Shown here: positions 9,766-18,729 of the stretch, in pieces | How the letters are laid out: every line of letters begins with the position of its first letter | Position numbering within the stretch: position 1 is the first letter of the stretch | Assembly: GCA_000697055.1 (NCBI GenBank) | Contig: JNDT01001774.1 | Location: 1 to 21,796 of the forward strand | Length of the DNA stretch: 21,796 nt | DNA from: Saksenaea vasiformis B4078 | Taxonomy: Eukaryota; Mucoromycota; Mucoromycetes; Mucorales; Saksenaeaceae | Direction of reading: 5' to 3' | Position numbers and translations under genes: made by a program | The notes under the pieces: generated by a model | What the model saw: the letters and a program-made list of their open reading frames with translations, nothing else | What the model was told of the DNA's origin: nothing | The model's database searches: none

Positions 9766-11584
9766 GGGATGTACAGATTGGAATAGGAATAATTAACAAA
9801 AAACAAAAAGGCGAGAGAGTGTGGGTGGGTGGGTGAGTTGAGTGTGGGTTTGTCTCGACAGAGTATTATATAGAGAATAATTTATGCCGTGAAGATGAGC
9901 TGCAGCACTCGGTGATGGTAAATCTGAACAAGTTTGTTGCCACTGTGGAGGATTTGATCTGGCTTGGGACCAAATAGACGTCTCATAAGAAGAAAAAGCA
10001 AGTGAAAGAAAAGAGAAGAAAGTGGGTGTGGGCTTTTTCTGTGCAATGCCTAGCGCTTGTCCTGAGACGTGACGTCTGATTTCCATTACGGGTGATTGAC
10101 ACTCTTTTGAGAAGACCGAGTTCCGCCTATATCCACGTCTCGGGTACACTTGACATGTGGTGCACTCGTTGACAAGACATCCTAAGAATTTCTCACTCTC
10201 CTGTGCAGCTTCCATTGACAGTTCCCGGCAGTCTTTGAGTTAATCCATTTGATTTATCGCCCTATGAACTTCCATCAAGCCAGAGCCAATCACGGGCATT
10301 TTGGTTATTTTACATGACACTTACACCGCTACTGAAGGGACGTAAATGAGAGAAATAAGTCGCAGCTGAGAATAATCAGTCAACTCAGCCTGGAGATATA
10401 AGCATGAGCGGTGATTGGTTACCATAACAAATGATCTAGGGGTTCTTTGTGTTTGGATATGAAAAGCAGACGAAACTTTCAGGGAATTATTCTTAGATTT
10501 CTTATCTTCGGCTTTGTCGGAACCAAGCCAACAGAGGAAAATTTGTAGTTTATCTGAAGGTAGCACGGCCGGACATCTGAATTTCCCTTTTGAAGTTAAG
10601 TCCAGAATGGAAAATTTATGATTCTTGCCCTAAATAGGAGCATATGCAACTTACGCTCAACATGTAGGATATGCCTGTAGTATAATTGAATTGCATTTAG
10701 TTAGCTATACAAATGCAACATGTAGCAAAGGAATGAAGAGGCACAAGGTCTTGGTTTGTGGTTACATGACTCATTTGCTGACTAATAAACGGGGATTCCC
10801 GGTCATTTTGCCCATTTCGATGCCTGATTTCATCTCGACAACAAATGATATTATTGACCCTAAGATCTCTAACCCTCTCAATACTGCTTACTGGACGAAT
10901 TTTTACGCTACTCTATCTAAACTTTGCACTAAGAAAGGAATTGGATATGCAGCTAGTACATAAATTGGTCCCGCCGTGGACGCACAAGATGTATTTGAGT
11001 AGCATCAAGCTACAATGCTCTTTAGCGCAAGTCTGGCGTGATGTTAACGCAAAGCAATAATTAGATAAAGCAAATTCCATCACTTGCTAAAATTATGAAA
11101 TTGGCTTTGACTTTTTAACCCGTGGTCTATTAGCAGACAGCATTTGCTCATACCCAGACCCGCAGCAAAATGTGCTGCAGCGATTATGGAAGTTTATCCC
11201 ATTGATGCTTGGCTCCGCCACTGATAAGCATCGACAAGTGCTTGAGCACTCCGTCTGAGGAGATATATGGAGTGGCATCCATTATTGCGACTTACTAATA
11301 CATTATCAACAGTACGTTCGCAATTAATAGAGATCAATTCAAGAAAAGAAAGCGATATCCTTCTATCTTTCATTCTCCTGACTGGGGCATCGTATCGTTG
11401 TTGAACGGTTGATGTGCCCTATTTCCGACTCTCGTTTTTTGTTCTCGTGTCGGTGAATATTACAAGGTATGAAGAGTCAAGTTTGGGACATGGTAATTGA
11501 TGTAGGTATACTTTTGTCACTGAGAGAAACGTTATCTTAAAGCATCCGCAGCAGAAGTATGAGTCATGGAAAATCATATCCGGT
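9766..11584. other. Long gene-poor stretch
   Basis: The first part (9766-10250) should hold the 5' leader and promoter of the phosphatase gene, including a GGGTGGGTGGGTG run near 9822. Several open frames (9793-10215 minus, 10691-10963 plus, 11093-11278 minus) show no domain. A minus-strand 32-codon frame at 11184-11282 and the plus frame at 10691-10963 look somewhat protein-like and may be decayed gene remnants, but I cannot assign them. Confidence 0.4.
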
Positions 11585-13163
11585 TCACCAGAGAAACTTT
11601 GGTGGCACTTTATTAATTACTGCGCCTTGATGGAACTCTGCAAGTAGAGAGACCGAATGTTTTAATGCCTGTTCCCAAAGCCGCGCCGTTTCGGAGGAAT
11701 CTGGTAGAATATACATACGACATTCAAAGTCTGAACACGATGGGTGTTCTCCAACTGCTTCTTCTTCAAACTGCAGGGCCAGGCCTAAAGATCCAACGTC
11801 TACTTGGCGCTCGTCATCGTCTGTAGATGGGTGAAACACACTACTTAGAGAATACAAGGAAATCACATACAATGGTGGGCGGCTCTATCATCATCCTATT
11901 AGTGCGTATTTGAATCCCTTTTTTTTTTGTCTTTTTTTTTTTCCTTCTCTTGTCTGCTTACTTCTTTGTATTCAAAATCAAAGAGTTCGAGCTGTGTTGC
12001 GGAAAGGACTGCCCAGTATCGTTTCCATTGCTGCAAAATAGAGCTTAAGGACAGGATGTTGTTTTTTGCCCTGTACTTACTGGTATGACTGTACCTCGGA
12101 TGTATGTAGTCATATAATCTGCATAGAGACGTCTATTCTCTAACCAAGTTTGTGCTCGAGAGCTGACATAGACTCCCCACATGACCAGCACTTGGATGGT
12201 CTGTTCCTGGTTGGTCAATGTGCAGCGACGAAGTTGTTTCTCGACAGGATTCAAAGTGATAGTAAATGTATCCTGTCCGATACACTGTCCTGGATAGTGT
12301 CGACCAAGAATTCCAAACGTCGCGTGTGGTTGTGAGTAGATTTTGAGTACGGCTGTACTCGGACTTTGCACATCACTACGTAATAGAGACAGTTTTTAAA
12401 ACAACGGTGACGAGAGAAGAATGCTTACAATAAAAAGGTTTCATCTAAATCCGCCTGAACACTGCTTTTACCACATCGTTTACTTGCACAATAATTTCCC
12501 CAAGAAAGCTCGTGGTCCACCTGAACCGAACAAGAAAACGAACAAGCTAAGGTAGAAAGGGATTAATCGTGTAAAATTGAAAAAGCGTAATACCAACTTT
12601 TCGAAGTGTTCTGACCGACCACCTGTAACACTAAGATATACATCAGTTAGATACAGGGTGCTATTGAAGGGAACCAAGTGACCTCGGAGATAGAACATGG
12701 CTCTCGTGTTGGTGGGTCGGATGAATGGGCTAGTTTACATGTGAACATGGAATACGTCTCGGAACAGAATCTTTTTCTAGTCGTACCGTGCAGAATTGTA
12801 TGACTGAGGTTTTCGAAACACGATTGAACTTTCCATACTCTGAGGATAACTATCTGCTTCGACTGTCTGTTTAATCCACTGAATTTTCTCATCTGACAAC
12901 TGGTCTAATGTATCATATGGGCCGTTGTAATGTAAAATTGGTTCGGTCTGCTGACACTGATGCTTTTTGGTCACGGTCATCATAGAAGACGGTGTTATGC
13001 GTGCATTCTGCCGCTTTTTTGTGGGTATTTGGCGCAAAAATCCCCTAAATGATGCGGAAGAACCTGATTTGGTAGTACTGACTCTATCAAGGAACTGACT
13101 CGAGCACTTGGAAGTAGGCGGACTTGGTAACAGGGGGTTCTTAAGTGGTGGATAATATGTCAT
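11585..13163 (-). CDS. PH-domain protein of the anillin/Bud4/Mid2 type
   Basis: Six exons (13163-12787, 12729-12594, 12520-12429, 12375-12081, 12030-11962, 11884-11585) encode 422 residues. Introns are 57, 73, 53, 50 and 77 nt, with a CACTAAT branch in the last. Residues 1-120 are Ser/Thr/Pro/basic and disordered. Residues about 134-285 form a beta-rich C2-like region (MFYLRGHLVPF...LVDHELSW...VQADLDETFL). A PH domain follows at about 286-400: YIRGTVIPQWKRYWAVL, ELFDFEYKESRPPL, PSTDDDERQVDVGSLGLALQ, and the conserved PH-end Trp393 in RLWEQALK. This order matches anillin-like septin/contractile-ring anchors, which act at the cell cortex in cytokinesis or septation. It is short for the family (usually over 700), so the long N-terminal part is missing or lies in unrecognised 5' exons; a CTAG directly before the ATG leaves that open. 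Divergent from RPL39. Confidence 0.75.
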
Positions 13164-13397
13164 CTAGCGAATAAAACAGGGAAGAGGAAATTTACTGATC
13201 GGGATAATTTTGAAACATCTTTGATTCGGAGGAATATATTTTTAAGAGGTCGGAAAGACGAACCGGACAAAACTGACGAGCATTCCGTCAAAATCGTACA
13301 AGGAAAAACGTATAGATACGTAGCGAAAAAGTCACTAATTACTAAAATGCCCTAGAAAAAGGAATCTAGTGTGGTTAAGGGACACACATACCAGTCT

Positions 13398-13438
13398 CCG
13401 GACATTCAAATTGGCCTGCCCGGAATATTCAAATGCCG
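13398..13438 (+). promoter_or_regulatory. Two imperfect direct repeats upstream of RPL39
   Basis: CCGGACATTCAAATTGGCC (13398-13416) and CCGGAATATTCAAATGCCG (13420-13438) share CCGGA, ATTCAAAT and GCC. They start 22 bp apart and end about 80 bp before the RPL39 ATG, in the 353-bp divergent space with the PH-domain gene. Paired elements like this are plausible binding sites for a ribosomal-protein gene regulator; this is inference. Confidence 0.4.
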
Positions 13439-13516
13439 ACTCCTCTCTCGCCTGGGGAGCGTCAAAAGTTCCTGCGAGCACTACAGATATTGCTCTTTCT
13501 TTTTGAACCGGTCGAC

Positions 13517-13904
13517 ATGGTATGGATCATGATTCATTTTCTTTCGTCTTAGTGATAGATGGATAAACGAACGGCAGAGATGGATGGATTGTGTGGGGAG
13601 AGAAGAAAAAATATAAGGAAAAAAGAGGAGGAGTGATGCCATGCCATGTTGAGAAGAGGATCCAATGACCTCAACCATTTTTCATTAGCCTTCCCAAAAA
13701 TCCTTCAGAACCAAGGTCAAGCTTGGCAAGGCCCAGAAGCAGAACCGTCCTTTGCCCCACTGGTTTCGTTTGAAGTCGGACACCAAGATCCGGTAAGTGG
13801 CATGGCTGGGTAAAAATGTGGAAAGTGCTAAACAGGTTCGTTTGGATACTATTAGCTGGAACGCTAAGCGTCGCAACTGGCGTCACACCAAGTTGAACAT
13901 CTAA
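13517..13904 (+). CDS. RPL39: 60S ribosomal protein eL39
   Basis: The 51-residue protein [20 protein letters not shown]...[15 protein letters not shown] matches eL39, a small basic protein lining the ribosome exit tunnel. Exons are 13517-13519 (the ATG alone), 13689-13792 and 13856-13904; introns are 169 nt (GTATGG...CATTAG) and 63 nt (GTAAGT, branch GCTAAAC, acceptor TTAG). The length is exactly that of the family, which supports the ATG-only first exon. A long intron right after the start codon is usual in fungal ribosomal-protein genes and may carry regulatory signals. An AATAAA is at 13966-13971. Confidence 0.95.
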
Positions 13905-13965
13905 GAACTTGACAACAACTACGTGGATTATTATCTTCTGGATACACCGAGAACGTTGAATGAAT

Positions 13966-13971
13966 AATAAA
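13966..13971 (+). terminator. Polyadenylation signal of RPL39
   Basis: AATAAA lies 61 nt after the RPL39 stop codon. Confidence 0.5.
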
Positions 13972-14370
13972 CAACCCGCGTGTTAAAGTTTTTACTTTCT
14001 CTATTTCCTACTTTTTCTTCTTGTTCCTTTTAACCTCGTGGTGAGTATCATTTGTATGCAGCAACAGGATACAGTCGAAACGATGAGACGGACCTCTCAG
14101 ACGTAAACTAGAAAACGGAAATGTTAATTGTTCATCCGTTGGATTTTATCCGAGGTACATCAGCCAAAAAGTGCTACAAACGTTTAGCAAAAAAGGGAAT
14201 TTTTTTTACGATCATGTCAAGTGTCAAATGAAATTGGCTGTGCTACCGATGACAACCATGGTCAACGTTAAAAAAAGCCGAACGATTCCATCAGATAAAT
14301 TGCAGTATACGATTCTGCTTTCCTCTCTCTTTCTTTTCTTCTTCTTCCCTTTTTTTTTCTCGAAAAAAAA
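13972..14370. other. Intergenic between RPL39 and the F-box gene
   Basis: No gene seen. The last 55 bases are a pyrimidine-rich (CTTT) tract running into the F-box ATG, as at several other promoters here. A 67-codon frame at 14171-14374 is mostly Lys/Phe from homopolymers and is not credible. Confidence 0.45.
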
Positions 14371-15366
14371 GTGATGGATACGGTATCCAACGAGATTCTT
14401 GTAACCATCACAACTTATTTGTCGTTACGGGATGTTGTCCGTTTGAGTTCAACATGTACAGTCCTGCATCGTCGAATATTTGGGACGCCCAGTATTTGGA
14501 CTCCCCGAGTACTTTTCAGTGAGAATATCACTGATACAGTCGTGGCGAACTTAGTTCCTAAAGTACCTAGATCGTACTATGCTATGACAGATTTACGACT
14601 GAATAACCTTGAGTTATCCATGCACTCCATTTTCGTACTATTGAACCAATTTGGGCATTGTGTTAAGAACATGGAGCTGACAGCAAGTACAACCCAGCTA
14701 ACTCAACTCTGCACCTATTTCGAGGCATTTGCTTTCCACCTTGCACAGCGACAAGCTTCCAACCGTATTCCCCTGTCTTTCGTCGAGTTTTCGTGCGACC
14801 ATGTTCAACTCGTCGCGCAAGCGCAACAAGCTGTGGCACCTGTTCGCTCTGACTACCATCCCCATCGTCACTATGCTAACGACGTCAACTATGCCAACGT
14901 CCTGGCCTTTGTTAATCTACCGCAGACTTTAGACGACCCACCATTCGAACAACTGCAGCAGCTTCGTATCAGGTCCACCACCTCTGCTACATCCGGGATT
15001 TTGGATCGGCTTCACTACCTTTTTAGGTACCTTTCTCAAAACGAATTCTACCTGTCTAAAAGCGATGGATCTGAAATCGTTTGTGTGGCAAAAACTGATA
15101 CGTTCTGGAACAACGAAATAGCATCACAAGAACTACGTTGCACAGAGTCACATCCACCCGCTCCGACGCCGACGCATCCGTCTCGATTGGCAAGAAACGA
15201 TGAACCCCTTCAAACCCACCCTGCACACAAAATTGAAAACGCCCTGCATCGGTTTCCACAACCGATCGTCCGTGTCATGCGTTATCGACCTCCTCCAAAG
15301 CGTCGGATCCTTCCAGAAACCGCGGCTTCACCCGGGCGCCGTGTCAAACTCAAATACTCCATTTAG
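14371..15366 (+). CDS. F-box protein
   Basis: A 331-residue open frame whose first 45 residues fit an F-box (NEILVTITTYLSLRDVVRLSSTCTVLHRRI...PSIW), the Skp1-binding motif of SCF ubiquitin ligases and related adaptors. The middle (about 75-215) has Leu-rich stretches (LRLNNLEL, LCTYFEAFAF, LQQLRI) that could be degenerate LRR-type substrate-binding repeats. After about residue 218 the character changes: GTACCT at 15027 could be a donor and AAATAG ending at 15121 an acceptor, and beyond that a second frame (from 15122 to 15478) also shows C-ending codons. The C-terminal 110 residues are therefore uncertain. Start: the first ATG after the pyrimidine tract; a second Met follows immediately. Confidence 0.7.
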   Translation: MMDTVSNEILVTITTYLSLRDVVRLSSTCTVLHRRIFGTPSIWTPRVLFSENITDTVVANLVPKVPRSYYAMTDLRLNNLELSMHSIFVLLNQFGHCVKNMELTASTTQLTQLCTYFEAFAFHLAQRQASNRIPLSFVEFSCDHVQLVAQAQQAVAPVRSDYHPHRHYANDVNYANVLAFVNLPQTLDDPPFEQLQQLRIRSTTSATSGILDRLHYLFRYLSQNEFYLSKSDGSEIVCVAKTDTFWNNEIASQELRCTESHPPAPTPTHPSRLARNDEPLQTHPAHKIENALHRFPQPIVRVMRYRPPPKRRILPETAASPGRRVKLKYSI

Positions 15367-15478
15367 TGCTCCTACTTTTATGCACTCTTTCTTTTTTGTC
15401 TCTTTTTTTTCTTTTTTAAATACGTTTTGCCCCCCCTTTCTATCTTTTTGTTTTTTTTTTCCTTCCTACATGGTCTAG

Positions 15479-16093
15479 TGCAACACACATCTATGCCTTT
15501 CTCCCTTTTTTTTCTCTTTCGTTCATATGTACTTTGTAAAAACAACAGCGGGTCCATTATTGTCTATGGTTGAAAAAAGAAAGGAATAACAGTATACTTT
15601 TTTTTCTTTGGATGTAGGTATACGTATTGGCAGTATAAGGACATTTTAGCAGGTCGAGGTAACATCGGAAGTCGCTAAAGGGGTAAAAGAAGATGGGGTG
15701 GAAAAACTCTGTTTTGATCCATCCATGCAGTTTTTGGTAAACTCTTAGAAAAGATTTTGCTCAATGGCATGGAAGTCAGATACGGAATTATTGTTCGCTC
15801 CATTTCTAGACAACACTTAAGTTGATCTATCTTTAATTCTTGCCTTTTGACAGGAAGTCCTGTCACAACAAAGGCGATACAAATAATGGAATTTTGGTGT
15901 GACACGATGTTGCCCGTGATTTCGTGTCACCCTCATGGTGCAAAGTTCGTGGCCGTCTAGAAGCATATAGATGCGTGATTACCTACGCTTTCATCGGACC
16001 CATAATCATTCTAGAGTGAAAGTTTTTAAGCTTCCGTAGAATCGCAGACATTCCGCCTAATGCACAGATATGACGCCCGTGCTACATATTCCG
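15479..16093. other. Non-coding stretch upstream of the zinc-knuckle micro-gene
   Basis: T-rich at the left, then mixed sequence with no credible gene. A minus-strand frame at 15675-15905 lacks family features. Contains the TGACA-type inverted repeats listed separately. Confidence 0.4.
15848..15930. repeat. Cluster of TGTCA/TGACA inverted repeats
   Basis: TGACAGGA-AG-TCCTGTCA (15848-15865) is an 8-bp palindrome with a 2-nt spacer. GTGACACGA (15899-15907) and TCGTGTCAC (15922-15930) form a second exact 9-bp inverted repeat with a 14-nt loop. Both share the TGACA core bound by TALE-class homeodomain factors; binding here is only inferred. Confidence 0.4.
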
Positions 16094-16101
16094 TATAAAT
16101 A
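16094..16101 (+). promoter_or_regulatory. TATA box of the zinc-knuckle micro-gene
   Basis: TATAAATA lies 78 nt upstream of the ATG at 16179, with a pyrimidine-rich tract between (about 16122-16150), the arrangement expected of a core promoter. Confidence 0.5.
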
Positions 16102-16178
16102 GCATTAAATGATCGCCCAACTCTTCTTTTTTTCTTTCTTTCGCTTTGCTTTGAAAGTTCAATATTGATCAAACTATC

Positions 16179-16330
16179 ATGTCACTTGCGATTAAACCAT
16201 TGAATTTACAAGGTGGTCAATGGTAATTTGCTTTCATCTTGCTCATACGGAATTAGTAACAATTCTTAATTTTAGTACATGGTGTGGCAAGTATGGCCAT
16301 AAACGACCGACTTGTCCTCTTTTGAAGTAA
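16179..16330 (+). CDS. Zinc-knuckle (CCHC) micro-protein, two exons
   Basis: Exons 16179-16222 and 16276-16330 encode 32 residues. The 53-nt intron has donor GTAATT and acceptor TTTTAG, with TCTTAAT as a likely branch site. The intron interrupts the codon of the first zinc ligand. The joined protein has C15, C18, H23 and C28 in the spacing Cx2Cx4Hx4C, the exact retroviral-type zinc knuckle (CTWCGKYGHKRPTC), which binds single-stranded nucleic acid. Before it are 14 residues without known features; after it only four. A TATA box and pyrimidine-rich leader precede it, so it looks like a complete small gene and not an exon of something larger, though a relic of a transposon gag or MULE-type zinc knuckle is an alternative. 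No neighbour suggests a function. Confidence 0.55.
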
Positions 16331-17746
16331 ATTCACGCTACCGCAATATCAGCAACACTACCCTTTTTTTATGCTCAACAATTACTACCATTCGTGCATG
16401 AAGAGCATTCATTAAGCAGACAATTCAACAATAACATATTTTGCACACATATACATACGCGCAAACGCAATCACCGTTCCTTTGAAACGATTACGACTCG
16501 ACCTACAGACAAAAACAAAAATTCTAAGCGTTGTTGGCAAAACTAATCAAGTATTTCTTATTTCTTTCTATCTGGTGTCTTGTATTTCTTCTCTTCTGTT
16601 TTTCTCTAATGATTTTGTAAATACATATTTAAATTCATGCCCTACAGTCTTCTTTTTCCTTAAAAAATTAGCATGCTTTATGATTCTCCTTCTTTCTTTA
16701 AAATGCCCAACCAAGTCTCATCTGCAATTTTTTTATAAAAAGGCAACTAAAACAAATAAAATGTGGTTTTTTTCGCTAGCGATCATCTTTTTTCTAATGC
16801 ACACGAGCTGAGATCTAAAGTATGGAAAGGTCTGAGCGCGGAAAAGATCCTGAATTGGTGTGAGCGTGACAACAACTAACATTTCAACTTCGAACTTCAC
16901 TTTATACTCACGTACAAAAACTTAAACTATGCTGTTGAAAATACATGAGGTATTCCACTGCTTTTAGATATTTACATATGCAGTTGTTAGTTACATCCAG
17001 ACTCCCCTTCCTTCTCCTTGCTGATATTAACGTTAAAGAACGTTTGGAAACTGGAGAAGAAAAAGAGAGAAGCTTTTTTTAAGAAATGCGAGTCTGGACC
17101 ATTTGATCAACAATATAGTAATGGTGATTTGAATACCATCGTTTGTTTATTGTCCATTGGCGTTCGGTCGATCCTCCGTTCATGGCGGTTTCACCAGTTC
17201 GTGGCACGGGAAAAGTTCACCCTTTTTGTTTCTATATTTTATTGGAAATCCGATTTATGGGTTTCTAACGTATGGCTAGCCCGCTGTGGACAAACAGTTT
17301 CGTAGTACGGCGTCTCTTTTTTGCCTTGGTCCCGCATGGTGGTTTCATGTGCGTTCCGCACAGTAGGGTAAAACAAACTTACGTTTTCTGTACTGGTATC
17401 TATGTTTTTCTCTTTATCAGACGTCTTAGCGGATGGTACCGATGCAAAACTTATTTTAGACTATCAATTTCCATTTTCATCCCTGCGGGTTAAATAGCTG
17501 CATCTGCGTACAGCCAAGTAACTCAATCAATCTATGAATGTATACAAAAACGTTGTATACTTTTTGTACCATATTTATATATACTGGTTCATAAACTTGT
17601 GCAGTAATGACTTTATATTTCTTTTTTACAAAAAGGAAGAACATATAACGATTTCCTTGTCTCATCGGACCAAGAGAGTGCGGACATTGAAATATAGTCA
17701 ACACAGTTTCGCGCACACGCCGCCTCCCTTGCCTAACGACGCTGGG
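16331..17746. other. About 1.4 kb AT-rich DNA without a recognised gene
   Basis: Frames at 16482-16811 and 17018-17305 are dominated by Phe/Leu/Lys codons from AT-rich runs and show no domain. The frame open from 17534 continues into the gene at 17747, but its first 70 codons look like untranslated leader. Confidence 0.4.
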
Positions 17747-18160
17747 ATGACTACACTCGACATGGGTAAACGACCATCACGGAAGCGACGGCATCTTCCG
17801 ACAGATCTCAATGAACTTTCTTCGGCAACAAAATCAAGCACAAGCCGAGAACGACGACTCCCATTCTTTAAATCATCGCCCGAACCGTCTCCTACACCCA
17901 TGCTATTCGGGTCTTTGTCTGGTCTCCGTCGACGTGTTCTAAAACGCAAAGAGAAGGACGACGATAAAAGGCCTTTAACTGCTACTATGGACAATTTTAG
18001 CCGCTGGCGTTCTACTAATTATAACTCCAAGCGCTGGTTCTTCTGGACTTGTTGTCTACTGTGGATCGTATTCCTATCCTACCGTGTTGCCGCCACCTTC
18101 TGGAAAGCGGACTACAGTCAACTCAGCATAGTTCACTTCTTGAATTCTTGGTTCCGGTAA
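17747..18160 (+). CDS. Small basic protein with a C-terminal membrane anchor
   Basis: I choose the ATG at 17747 (137 residues), where composition turns protein-like; the frame is open further upstream to 17534, but that part is AT-rich and low in information. Residues 1-95 are Arg/Lys/Ser/Pro-rich with NLS-like RKRR near the N-terminus and a basic RRRVLKRKEKDDDK stretch. A single hydrophobic segment (about 97-119, WFFWTCCLLWIVFLSY...) precedes an 18-residue tail. This is the layout of a tail-anchored or inner-nuclear-envelope/ER protein facing the cytosol or nucleoplasm. No family recognised. Stop TAA at 18158-18160. Confidence 0.5.
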   Translation: MTTLDMGKRPSRKRRHLPTDLNELSSATKSSTSRERRLPFFKSSPEPSPTPMLFGSLSGLRRRVLKRKEKDDDKRPLTATMDNFSRWRSTNYNSKRWFFWTCCLLWIVFLSYRVAATFWKADYSQLSIVHFLNSWFR

Positions 18161-18729
18161 ACTTCTATCCCCGGTTGCTGTACGTTGTACAGGTTCTTTC
18201 ATGCTAGAAACGTCATGGCGATCACACGAAACGCCCTTCCATCACACTTTAACACTGGTTATAAAAAAATTACTCAATGCGTCGACTTCAAATGCGGTAG
18301 GAAACCATATTCTCGGAGGTAGTATTTGATTACAAAGAGCTATTCACCCGTGAAAAAAGTCAGCTCAGAGTTCCGAATGGCCTTCTTTTTTTTTTTCACC
18401 TGCAGAACCTGAGTGAGTAACCTACAGGCGCGTTTAGAAAGTTTTGCCCCTAGTTGAAAGCGTTAAATCAAATATGGAAACAGGTTGTCCAAGTGTGTGA
18501 CCTTACTACCCTACAGCTTATTTTATGGCATATCAATGCCTGATAACGTTTGATCAGAATGTAACTTTCAACGTATGATGCATGAAAAGATTGATAACAG
18601 CAGCTCTAGACCCAGAAACTGATGGACAGCCTTTCATGACCAAGCGCAACAAAAAGGCAATGTTTGGTTACATGTATAAACCAATAAAATACGTACATAT
18701 GTTTTCCTTACCTTGTGACCAAAGCGATT
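18161..18729. other. Intergenic
   Basis: No gene recognised. The right end approaches the piggyBac-like relic. Confidence 0.4.

Noticed and set aside
9793..10215. 140-codon minus-strand frame upstream of the PRL gene
   Set aside because: Low-complexity Thr/Pro/His composition from GGGT repeats; most likely 5' leader or promoter of the phosphatase.
10691..10963. 90-codon plus-strand frame
   Set aside because: Some protein-like character but no domain, no splice context and no neighbour support; possibly a decayed remnant.
11184..11282. 32-codon minus-strand frame starting MDATPY
   Set aside because: Short, no family, no promoter or continuation by splicing found.
13392..13492. Minus-strand open stretch ending at a GTATGTG donor, a possible first exon of the PH-domain gene
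   Set aside because: It overlaps the RPL39 promoter repeats, has no in-frame ATG before a stop, and matches nothing known.
16482..16811. 109-codon plus-strand hydrophobic frame
   Set aside because: Its first codon is TTG, and the Phe/Leu/Lys content follows from AT-rich homopolymers.
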